Shown in pieces: positions 22,401-34,400 of a DNA stretch of 64,000 bases (positions are counted from its first letter, which is position 1; every line of letters starts with the position of its first letter). Below the pieces are notes generated by a model that made no database searches, was not told the origin of the DNA, and saw nothing but the letters and a program-made list of their open reading frames with translations. The stretch comes from Thermoguttaceae bacterium. Lineage in GTDB: Bacteria > Planctomycetota > Planctomycetia > Pirellulales > Thermoguttaceae. The DNA lies in assembly GCA_017441605.1 (NCBI GenBank), contig JAFRXD010000093.1, forward strand, positions 1-64,000, in the 5' to 3' direction. The translations under genes and the position numbers were made by a program.

Positions 22401-25400
22401 CAATATCTCCAACAACGAGTCCGGAGACAACTACGGCGCGGTCATCGCCGAGACCTTCTACGTCGGAGGCGCCGCGACGATCAACAACAACAAGGCCAAG
22501 AACGACGTCGGCGCGATCTACGTTACCGGTTCCGGTATTGCCTTCGAAATCGTTGGCGACGCCACCATTAGCGGCAACAAAGCCGCAAACGCCGCGAACG
22601 AGACCGTCGACGTTCAATCCGAGACGACCTTCTCCACCAACGAGGAAGGCGCAACGGTCAGAACCACCGTTACCACGACGACCACGACGACCGTCCTCAA
22701 CGGCAAGTACGGCGCGTTCAACGTCGAGAACGGTTCCGCAAAGTTTGGCGCCGACGCGACGATTACCAACAACTCCGCGTCCGCTTACGGCGCCTTCAAC
22801 GTCGCCAACGACCTCAACGTTGGGGGTAAACTGACTCTCGACGGAAACGTCGCCTCCGGGAGCGAGATCGTTACCGTCGAGATCGTTACCCTCGTCGAGG
22901 TTCTCGACGCCGACGGAAACGTCGTTTCCTCCGAGACTTCCCTTGACGCGACGACGACCAACAACGAGATCCAATCCGACTTCGGCGCCGGCAAGGTCGG
23001 CGGAAAAGCCGTCGTCGGCGGCGACGCCGTTATCTCCAACAACAAGGCCGACGACAACTACGGCGCCCTCTACGTCGCCAAGACCTTCGACGTTAAGGGC
23101 TCTCTCGACGTCGACTCCAACGAGGCGGGCGGCGACTACGGCGCCCTTTACGTCGGAACCAGCTTGACCGTCGATCAAACCGCCTCCTTTACCGATAACA
23201 AGGCGGGCGGTTCCTACGGCGCTCTCTACGCCAAGACCAACGTTACCGTCAAAGGTCAGGTTGAAGTCGAGGAAGGTCAAGAGAAACCGACCGTCTTCGC
23301 CGCTACCGGCAACGAGGCGGGCGGTTCCTACGGCGCCTTCTACGTCGGCGGGGTCTTCTACGTCGACGGCGACGCCAATATCTCCGACAACAAAGCCGGA
23401 GACGACTACGGCGCGGGCTATATTGGAAACGCCGCCACCATTAAGGGCGACGCGACCGTCTCCAACAACGTCGCCCAAGGCTCTTACGGCGCGTTCGCCG
23501 TCGCCAAGAATCTCGTCGTCAAGGGCGACCTCGTCGCCGAGAACAACCAAGCCGCTACCGGAGACTACGGCGCGATCTTCGTCAAGACGACCGCGCAAGT
23601 CGACGGCGATTTGACCCTCGAAAACAACTCCGCCGCCGGAAACGTCGGCGCCCTCGAGGTACAAGGCAAAACCCTGACCGTCGGCGGCGATTTGACCGCG
23701 ACCGGAAACTCCGCCGGTGGAAATGTCGGAGCCGTCGAAGTCGGCGGCGCGCTGACCGTCGCCGGATCCGCAACCTTCGAGTCCAACCAAGCGGTCGGCG
23801 ATTACGGAGCGGCCTACGTCAAGGGGCTCTTGACCGTAACCGGCGATCTGACCGCGACTTCTAACACCGCGGGCGGAACCGTCGGCGCGATCTACGCCAA
23901 GGACGGAGTCGACGTCAAGAGCGGCGCGACCATTACCGCCAACAAGGCGACCGGAAACGTCGGCGCCGTCGAAGGCAAGTTCGTCAAGATCGCCGGCGAC
24001 GCCGTTATCTCCGACAACGAGTCCGGGGACAGCTTCGGCGCGATCAAGGTCGAGACCTTCTTCGTCGGCGGAACCGCGACTATCGCCAACAACAAGGCGA
24101 AGTACGACGTCGGCGCCATCTACGTTACCGGTTCTGGAATCGTCTTCGAGATCGTTGGAAACGCGACGATTACCGGCAATCGAGCCGGAACGGGCGCCGT
24201 TGTTGTCGAGACCGTTTCCGAGCCCGTCGTTACCGAAACGACCGACGAGAACGGAAACCTCGTCAGAACGACCGTTACGACCAAGACGACCACCTCGACG
24301 ATCAACGGAAAATACGGCGCCTTCAACGTCGAAAATGGCTCCGCCAAATTCGACGCCGACGCGACGCTCGCCAACAACTCCGCCTCCGCTTACGGCGCCT
24401 TTAACGTTGCCAACGACCTGCTCGTCGCGGGCAAGTTGACCCTCGACGGGAACGTCGCCTCCGGAAGCGAGACCGTTGTTACCGAAACGACCACCCTTAC
24501 CGAGGTCTTTGACTCCGAGGGCGCTCTGATTAGTTCCGACTCCAAGACCGATTCCGAGACCGAAAACAACGAAGTTCAGTCCGACTTCGGCGCCGGCAAG
24601 GTTGGCGGAAAAGCGGTCGTCGGCGGCGACGCCGTTATCTCCAACAACAAGGCGGACGACGCCTACGGCGCTCTCTACGTCGGAACGACCTTTACCGTCG
24701 GCGGCTCGCTCGTCGTCGATAGGAACGAAGCCGGAGGCAACTACGGAGCCGTTTGCGTTCGCGAGAATCTGACCGTCGACAAACTCGCGACCATTGCGTC
24801 CAACAAAGCGGGCGGCGACTTCGGCGCCGTCTACGTCGGCGGTGATTTTGCCGTCAACGCCAATGTGGCGCTCGAGGAAGGCGAGACTCTCCCGACCGTT
24901 TTGACTCTGACCGGAAACGAGGCGGGCGCGAGCGTCGGCGGGCTCTACGTCGGCGGAAAAGCGACCGTCAACGGCGACGCCGAAATCTCCGGCAACGTCG
25001 CCGCCGTCGACTACGGCGCGGCGCGAATCGCCGGCGTTTTGACGATTAACGGAAACGCCAACGTCGCCGACAACGCCGCGACCGCCGGTTCTTACGGCGC
25101 CTTGCAAGTTGGCGGCGAAGCCAAAGTTGGCGGAGACCTCGCGCTTTCGAACAACGCGGCCGGAACCAACGTCGGCGCCATGGGCGTCAACGGCAAGCTG
25201 ATCGTCGGTGGAAACGCGATCGCCGTCTCCAATAAGGCGGGCGTCAACGTCGGAGCCGTCGAAGTTAAGGGCGCCGCTCAATTCAAGGGCGACGTCGACT
25301 TCCGAGCTAACGAGGCGGTCGGCGATTACGGCGCCCTCTACGCAACCGGCGCTTTGACTGTCGGTGGCGCCTCCAGCGTTAGCGGAAACGTTGCCGGCGG

Positions 25401-28400
25401 AAACGTTGGCGCGATTTACGCCAAGAGCGCGACCTTTGCCGGTCCCGCTCTGATCGTCGAAAACCAAGCCGCCGGAAATGTCGGCGCCCTCGAAATCGGC
25501 GGAAAACTGACCTTCAAAGACTCCGTCGACATTACCGCCAACAAGGCGGGCGGCGACTACGGCGCCGTCAAAGCCAGCGCCTTCGCCGCCACCAACGCCG
25601 CCGCCCAAATCGACGAGGTCGACGCCTACGCCGTCAAGATCGCCGATAACGAAGCCGGCGGAAACTACGGCGCCGTTTACGTCTCCGCCACCGGCGAAGC
25701 CTTCTCCGTCGCCGGGTCTCTCAAAGCGACCGGAAACAAAGCCGGGACGACCCCCAACGTCGAAGTCGCGATCTCCGATCCGACGACCGGAGAAAACGGC
25801 GAAACGGTCGTCGAGACCGTTACGACGACCTCCGTCTACGGCAAGGGCGGCGCGATCTACGCCGACAAGGGTTCGATCGGCGTCGACGGCGACGCCGAAT
25901 TCGTCGGCAACTCCGCCGCGACCTTCGGCGCGATCTACGCCGAAGAGGGCGTTAAGATCGGGCAAAATTTGACGATGACCAACAACGAGGCCAACGGGCA
26001 AGTCAAGGGCGTTACCGAAACCGCGACCACCGTTTACGTCCTCGACGACGGAGGAAACGTCGTCGATTCCGTTACGACCAACTCCGAACCGGTCGAATCG
26101 ATCTCTTATGCCGGAGCCAACTACGGCGCCGGTTACGCGAAGGTCGAGTTGTCCGTCGGCGGCGACCTTGTTCTCGATTCCAATAAGGCCCTCGGCGAAG
26201 TCGGCGCTTTCGGAACCGAAGGATCCGCGAATATCGCCGGTTCCGCGACGATTGTCGGCAACTCCGCCAACGAATCCTCGGCGCTCGCCGTTCGAGGAGG
26301 CGATTTGACCGTCGGAACCGACCTGCTCGTCAAGAGCAACGTCGCCAATCGCGCCTCCTCCTCCGTCAACGTTACCGGCGTCCTGACCGTCAAAGGGAAC
26401 GCGACTGTTGATAGCAACGTCCAAGGCGGCATTGGTGCCGACGCCGTTCTCGTCAAGGGCAACCTCGTCGCGACCGACAACTCCACCACGGGCGTCGGCG
26501 GCGCGATCGCGTCCGATTCCGCGATCGGTATTGAAGGCGACGCGACGATTACAGGAAACTCCGCCACCGTCGGCGGCGCGATCTTCGCCGTTTCCTACTT
26601 TATCGTCAACGGAAAAGCGACGATTACCGGAAACTCCGCGCGGCTGACCGGCGGCGCCATTGAAGCCTTTACGGTCGAATTGCACGACTCCCTCGTCGCC
26701 GACAATACCGCGTCGATGGGCGGCGCGATTTCCGCGAACGACCTCGTTCTCAGGAACGTTACCGTCGCCGGAAACTCCGCACACTACGGCGGCGCGATCC
26801 ACCTCTCCGGTTCCGCCCAAATCGACAACTCGATTATCGCCGGCAACTCCGTCTACTCGATCGAAGACGAGGAAACCGTTGTTGACGAAGAGGGCAATGA
26901 AACGACCCGACCCGTTACCGTCGAGGGCGCGGGCGTCGAAATCTACGCCAAGACCGGCGCGAGCGTCGTTCTCCGATCCTCCTTGATCCAGAACGTCGAG
27001 TCCACCGGCGAAGTCGCCTTCGGAAACGATTGGCTCGTCGCGGAATATCGATCCTTCATCGGCGTCGATCCGCTCTTCGTCGGACAAGGCGATTACCGCC
27101 TCCAAAAGCTATCGCCCGCGGTCAACACCGGTTACAACGACCTCAAAGTTCCAGGCGTCGAGACCGATCTCGACGGCGGCGCCAGAATCGTCGCCGGTCG
27201 CATCGATTTGGGCGCCTACGAGTTCCAAACCGAGGTTTACGCCGATCTGACTTTCGGCGAGAATCCGATCAACTTCTGGTTCGCCACCATCGACGGAAGA
27301 CTTACCGACCACTACATCGTCGGTTACGACTTGATCCTCGACTACGAGCTCGCCAACCTCGGCGAGGTCGCCGTCTTCGACAAGTTCAATATCCAAGTCA
27401 ACATTACCGGTACCCTTGCCGACGGTTCCGCTTACGACTCCACCTTCGTTCAACGGTACCAAGAAGGCTCCGATTACTTCGATTGGCTCCGCGTCGACGA
27501 TTGGCTCCAACCCGGTTCGACCCAAGTCTATCCGCGTCAAAATATTGGCGCGCTCGGCGTCGGATCCTATACGATCACCGTTACGCTCGACTACGACGAC
27601 GCCATCTCCGAGTCGACTAAGGAGAACAACGTCTTCACGACGAACTTCGAAGTCTACGAAGCCCCGAGCGTCGTCGTTACCACCGACCAAGACGGCGATT
27701 TCAACCCGTTGGACGACGTCGTTACCTTGCGCGAAGCTTCCGAGCTGTACGTCGGGCCATACTGGTTCTCCTCCGACACGCTCCTCGATTCCGGAACCTT
27801 CCTCCGCGACGACCTCGTGGTCGTTACCGTAGAGGACGGCGTCGCGACGATCGGGCGCAACGTGATGGTCGTCGACGGAAACGACGTCGACCTGGTCGAC
27901 GGGCAGAACTTCGAGTACGGCAAGACCTACATCGTCTTCGAGAACGGCGTCTTCACTTATCCCGACGGTACCGTTCAACCTTACTCGCCCGGCAAGTACG
28001 ACTACGACTACTCCATTACCCTGACCTTCGAGGACGGAACGACCGCTATCGCGCATCGCGAGTCCAAGTTCGATTACCTCGAGTCGATTGGCGAAGAGGC
28101 TCCGGTCTCCACCAAGTACGAGTACGTCGACGTCTATGTCGCTCCGGACGGAACCAAGATCCTCCTCGAGGAACTGACCCCCGAGTCGATCGTCTACTCC
28201 AAGACCTACGCGACCTACCATGAGTTCGTCGCCCTAACGATCTCGACCGGCGAGCTCGTCGGTCTCCATAACGGCGACGCGATCGGGTACAACGGCCTGA
28301 CCGGAACCTTTATGAACGGCGGATTTATGTCCGACGACGGGTCGGTCAAGGTCGCGATCGAGGACGGAGCTCAATTCTTCGTCGGCGAAAACTTCGCGAT

Positions 28401-31400
28401 TCCCGCCGTCTACAAGGGCGCCGCGTTCACCCTCGAAGACGGAACCTTCGTCGAGTTTGTCGAGGGCGCGACTCTCGAGACCGAGAACGGCGTCGTCGTC
28501 GAAATGGCGATTCGCCGCGATCAAATCGGCGACGAAATCTCCATTACCGACGGTCGCAAGATCAAGTTCTACAACGACGGAACCGCCACGATCTCGACCT
28601 TCGTCGACAACGCGATTACTTTCGCCAATGCCCTCTCCGGCTCGACGATTACCCTCGCGGGTCGCGCGATTACCCCGGCTAAGTCTCAAACGATTACCGG
28701 TTTGACCCAAGGCGACTCCCCCGCGATTACCGTCGACGCCAATAAACAATCTCGCGTCTTCTCCGTCAACTACGGTCTCGACGTCGCCATGAGCGATCTC
28801 GAGCTGGTCAACGGCGACGAGCTCCGCGGCGGCGCGATTTTCAACGCCGGAACCCTAGCGCTCGAGAACGTCGACGTTCGTCAGTCGAAGGCCAACGTCG
28901 TCTCCAACGTCAACCCGAACGACAAGGTCCTCTTCGAAGGGCTCGGCGGCGCGATTTACAACTCCGGATCCTTGACGATCAACGGCGGCGAGTTCGCCAG
29001 AAACGCGGCCGACTACTTCGGCGGCGCGATTTACTCGATCGGCTCGCTCGACGTCCAAAACGCCAAGTTCCTCGAGAACGCCTCCAACTACTTCGGCGGC
29101 GCCCTCTACTTCCAGAACTCCAACGCCACCGTCGCCAACTCGATCTTCGAGAGCAACTTGGCCGCCCTCAACGGCGGCGCGATCGGCGTCGCCGCCACAG
29201 CGGCCGACTCCAAGTTGACCATTGTCAACTCGCTCCTCGTTAAGAACGAGTCCGTCGGCAAGCCCGGTTTCGAGGAAGGCGGCGAAGGCGGCGCGATCTA
29301 CGGTATCGGACAAAGCGGCAAGAAGGCGACCGTCGAGGCGACCAACATCACCGTCGCCGACAACGCCGCGGCCTTCGGCGGCGGTATCGCCGTCGACAAT
29401 GCCGAGCTCGTTCTCAAGAACTCGATCGTCGCGCGCAACTCCGCCGTATTCCAAGGCGCCGATATCGCGCTCGAGCGCGAGGCGACCGGCGTCCTCTACG
29501 CCAGCTTGATCGGCGTCGGCGACGACGTCGTCAATCCCGACGCCCTGAGCGTCGCCGGCGGCTACTCCGCGTTCCTCGGCTCGACCGCCGCTCCGATCGA
29601 CGTTATGTTCGACGCCGATTACCGACCCGCCCCCGCCTCCCCGGCGGTCAACTCCGGCGTCAACGACTTTGTCGCCGGTATCGAGACCGACCTCGCCGGC
29701 GGCGAGCGCATCGTCGACAAGTTCGTCGATATGGGCGCTTACGAAGCCGCCAGCTTCGCGCCCGACTTGACTTTCGGCGAGGACGACGGGCTCGTCGGTT
29801 GGTTCGCCTACAGCAACGGCGCCAACACCGGCAAGTTCATCGAGGGTTGGGACGTCGCGTTCGACTACTCGTTCGGCAACTACGGAGCCGGATCGGTCTT
29901 CACCTCCTTCGATTATACGATTACCGTCTCGAAACTCGACGAGAACGGCGATGCGATCGAAGGTTCCGCGAAGGTCTTTACCCGAACCTACGGCGACGAC
30001 GTCAACGGGCATATGTCTCCCGAAAACTGGCTCGCTCCGGTTACGCAAGTCGAGGGTTATTGGAACCTTGGAACCTTTGCCGCCGGCAAGTACCAAGCGA
30101 CCTTCTCGCTCGACGTCGCCGATTCGGTCTACGAGTCCGACGAAGAGAACAACGTCTTCGTCTTCAACTTTGAAGTCGCCGAGCGACCCAGCTTGGTCGT
30201 TACCACCGAGCAAGACGTCGTCGACGATTACGACGGTCTGACCTCCTTGCGCGAAGCGATCGCCGCCGTCGGAACCCAAGGCTCCGAGAAGATCTCCATC
30301 GACAAGGTTATCGAAGACGGCGCGACCTTTACCCTCGCCGCCAACGAAGAGCGCGGAATCGAGGAAGGGACCGTCGCGACCTACGCCGACGGCGTTCTTT
30401 CCTACGTTAAGGTTATTCCCGCGACCGAGGAGACCGAAGATACCGAAGCGACCGAAGAGACGACCGAGACGATCGTTCTCGACGCGGGAGTCGAGTACGC
30501 CTTGACCAACGGGCAAACCCTCGTCTGGAACGGCGCGGACTTGATTACCTTGACCGACGAGGTTCTCACCGCCATTACCTTTGCGCCGAACGTCCTCGGC
30601 AAGACGATTTCCATCGACCTGGACGCGAATAAGACCGAGTTCGTTATCGATCGCGACATGACGATCTCTGCGTCCGAGACCGTGACGATCGACGCCCAAG
30701 GCGCCTCTCGCGCCTTCTTCGTCGCCCACGGCGAAGTCGCTATCCGAGGGCTCGATATCGTCAACGCCAACGCCGACGAGGGCGCCGCGATTTACAACGC
30801 CGGATCCCTCTCCGTCGAGCGCGTCAATATTTCCAACGCCAACGCCGAAAACGGCGCCGCGATCTACAACGCCGCGACCGCGAGCCTCGACCTCCTGAAC
30901 GTCGTCGTCTCCAACGTCGCCGCGACCGGAAACGGCGGCGCGATCTACAACGCCGGATCCCTCGTCGCCAACAATATCGAGATCTCCAACGCGACCGCTA
31001 ACGACGGCGCCGCGATTTACAACCTCGGAACGATCGAGAAGATCGCCGACTCGATCTTTACCGCCAACGTCGCCGCCGACCAAGCCGGCGCCATCTACAC
31101 CGAGGGCGGTTCGATCGACGTCGAGAGAACGACCTTCGACGGCAACTCCGCCAAGTACGGCGGCGCGCTCGTCAACTACCAAGCGACCGCGACGATCGCC
31201 GACAGCGCCTTCAAAGCGAACTCCGCTTCCGGCGACGCCGGCGCGATCGACAACTACGGCGACCTCGCCCTGACGAACGTCGCCTTCGAGTCCAACTCGA
31301 CCAACGGGTTCGGCGGCGCGATTTACAATAGCGCCTCGTCGAGCTCCGAAGCCTACGTCGTCGACCTTGACGGCGTCTCCTTCACCGCGAACCAAGCGGC

Positions 31401-34400
31401 CAAGGGCGGCGCGATTTACAACGCCCAAGGCTCCGAGCTCGTCGGTTCCGGCGCCGCCAACGTCTTCGGCGCCAACGTCGCGACCGACGGCGGCGCGATT
31501 TACTCCGCCGGTTCGATCAAAGCCGATTCCGCCTGGACCTTCGAGGGCAACGCGGCGACCGGCAACGGCGGCGCGCTCTATATCGCCCAAGGAACCGCCG
31601 AGTTCCAAGCGCCCGCCTTCGTTGGCAACTCTGCGGAAAACGGCGGCGCGATTTACAACGCCGGAACCTTCAAGGCGAACAAAGCCAATTTGAAGGCCAA
31701 CTCCGCTTCCGCGGCCGGCGGCGCGATCTACAACTACGGCGGAAAAGCCTCCGTCGTTATGTCCAACTCGCTCGTCTGGCTCAACGAGGCCGGAACGAAC
31801 GGCGGCGCGATCGCTCTCGTCTCCGGAAGCGCGACCCTGCGCAACGTTACCGTCGCCGGCAACGTCGCGGGCGGCATGGGCGGCGGCGTCTACAGCGCCG
31901 GTAAGGTTTCCGCGTACAATACGATCGTCGCGAGCAACCTGGCTGGAACCGGCGTCGACTACTACGCCACGACCGCCGGTACCTTCGCCTACTCGTTGCT
32001 CGGCAATAAGTCCGACGTCAACAAGGCTCCGACGATGACCAAGTCGGTCTCCGGCGACGCCGGATTCGCGGTCGCTCCGATCTTCGAGAACGGCGCGCTC
32101 GTCAACGCCGACCAAGTCTCCCTCAAACCGCTCGCCGACTCCATCGCGGTCAACTCCGGAAACGACGCTTACGCGCTCGACTACAGCGGAAAGGCGCTCG
32201 AGTTTGACTTCGACGGCAACTATCGTATCTGCTCGCCTCTCGACTCCGTCGATATGGGCGCTTACGAGTTCCCGTTCGAGGAACCCTCCAACGTCGTTAC
32301 CACGAACCTCGACCTGATCGATCCGACCGACGGGTACGTCTCGATCCGCGAAGCGCTCGCCTACGCCGAGCGACTCGGACTCGACACGGTCGTCTTCGAT
32401 CCGTCCGTTACCGGCATTATCCTGGAATCGACCCTCTACGTCGATACCAACGTAACGATCGGCAGCGCGACCCAAGCGGTCACCTTCGAGCTGAAAGACG
32501 GCGACGAAGAGTCCGTCGTGGTCGTCGGTTCCGAGGACGAAACGGTCAACGTCTCGCTCGTCAATTTGACGATCACCGGCGGCGACAATCGTTCCGAGAA
32601 GGGAACCTACTACGATCATCCCGACTACGCCGGCGGCGGCGTTCGCAACTTCGCGAACCTGACCCTCGACAAGGTCAACGTTACCGGCAACCGCGCGGCC
32701 TACGGCGGCGGCGTCTATAACGCCGGAACTATGACGATCGTCGACTCCGTGATCGCCGACAACAACGCCTGGTACTACGGCGGCGTTTACAACCGCGGCG
32801 AGCTGACCGTCGAGCGGACTATGATCGCCGAGAACAACGCCGTTTACTACGGCGGCGGCGTCGGAACCTATACCGGCGCGACGATCTCCAACTCGATTAT
32901 CGCGCGCAATACCGCCGCGACCGGCGCGGGCGTCTTCGCCCAAGTCAACGCGGCCGAGTTGCTCAACGGAACCGGCTCCTTCGACGTCAACCTAATCAAC
33001 GTCGACGTCGTCGGCAACGTCGCGACCGGAACCGGAGCCGAAGGGGTTGGCGCGGGCGTCTGGGCGAACCACGTCCTCAACCTGACCAACTCGATCGTCT
33101 ACGGCAATACCGCCGCGATGGACGCCGACCTGTACTACACCACGATCTTCGCCAGCAGCAAGCTGACCGCGACCTACTCCGATGTCGGCGACGCCAACGT
33201 TCCGCTCAACGGAACCGGCATGAAGTCCGTCGACCCGATGTTCGTCAAGTTCGACGACCAAGTCGAGCGCTCCGCGTGGGACTTCAGTCTTGTCGTCGGA
33301 TCCAAGTTGATCGGCGCCGGAAACAACGCGGCCGTCGTCGGCGAGTTCGACGCCTACGGCATGAAGCGCGTCGTCGGCGCGAAAGTCGATATCGGCGCCG
33401 TCGAAGAGCAGGGCAACCTCGCTCCGACCGACATTAACATTGTCGTCGAGCCGGTTCTCCTCTCCACCGACCCGGTCGGAACCGTCGTCGCGACCGTTCA
33501 AGCGATCGACGCCAACGAAGACGACGCCTTTACCTACGAGCTCGTTTCCGACGCCGACGGTTTGTTCGTCGTCGAGGGCAACGAAGTCAAGTACGCCAAG
33601 GAAGTTCCGGCGGGCGATTACACCGTGACCGTCAAAGCGGTCGACGCGTCCGGCGCTTCCGTCGAGAAGTCGTTCCGATTCGTCGTGTCCAATCCGGCAG
33701 CGCCGAAATACGAGGCCCCCGAGATCGTCTCCGTCGGCTTCAACGAGAACGACCAAATCGTCGTCGAGTGGCGAACCGACGATCCCGCTAAGGAATTCGC
33801 GGTCGAATATCGCCAGAAGGGAACCTCGCGTTGGACCTCCTCCAGCGCCCTCACTTCCGGCTCCGACTTCTCCGGAAGCGGCGTCCTTGAAGACGCTAGT
33901 TTCGAGCCCGGCACGGTTCTCGAACTGCGCATAAGAGCCCTCGCCTCCTCCAATAAGAACGAGTCCGAGTGGTCCGAGATCGTCGAGAGAACCGTCGAGG
34001 CCAAGCCCGAGCCGTTCAACGTCTCCAGCGACCTCGCCGACGACGGGTTCGTCCGATACGAAGTCGCCTCCAACGCGAACGCCTACGCTTACTGGACGAT
34101 CGACTGGAACGACGGAACCAAGGAGACCTTCACCGGTCTGGCGATGGAAAGAACCCTCGCCCACTGGTACCAGAGCGAAGGAACCTTCTCGCCGGTTCTC
34201 TACGTCGACAACTCGACGACCGGATTCGAGCTCGGCGCCGTTACCGTTGGCTCCAGTTCCTCCGGCGCCGTTCTCGACGTCGAGGCGGAAGTCGAAAACG
34301 TCTTCTCGAACCTCGAGCCGATCGCCGTAGGCGCGACCGTCGCCTCCGCCTCCAACGCCTCCGTCGCCGCCGCTATTCTCGCCGAAGCGACCCGCGTCGA

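Noticed and set aside
20100..26700. Regular repeats that could suggest a CRISPR or satellite array.
   Set aside because: Repeats are 78/156 bp multiples, in frame, encode beta-helix coils and lack unique spacers.
13528..33000. Very long minus-strand open frames inside the giant gene (13528-18384, 19666-27105, 28855-32943).
   Set aside because: They are antisense shadows: codon choice in the repeats rarely gives minus-strand stops. Their products are low-complexity (Gly/Asp/Val/Arg) without domains, and the plus strand carries clear domains throughout.
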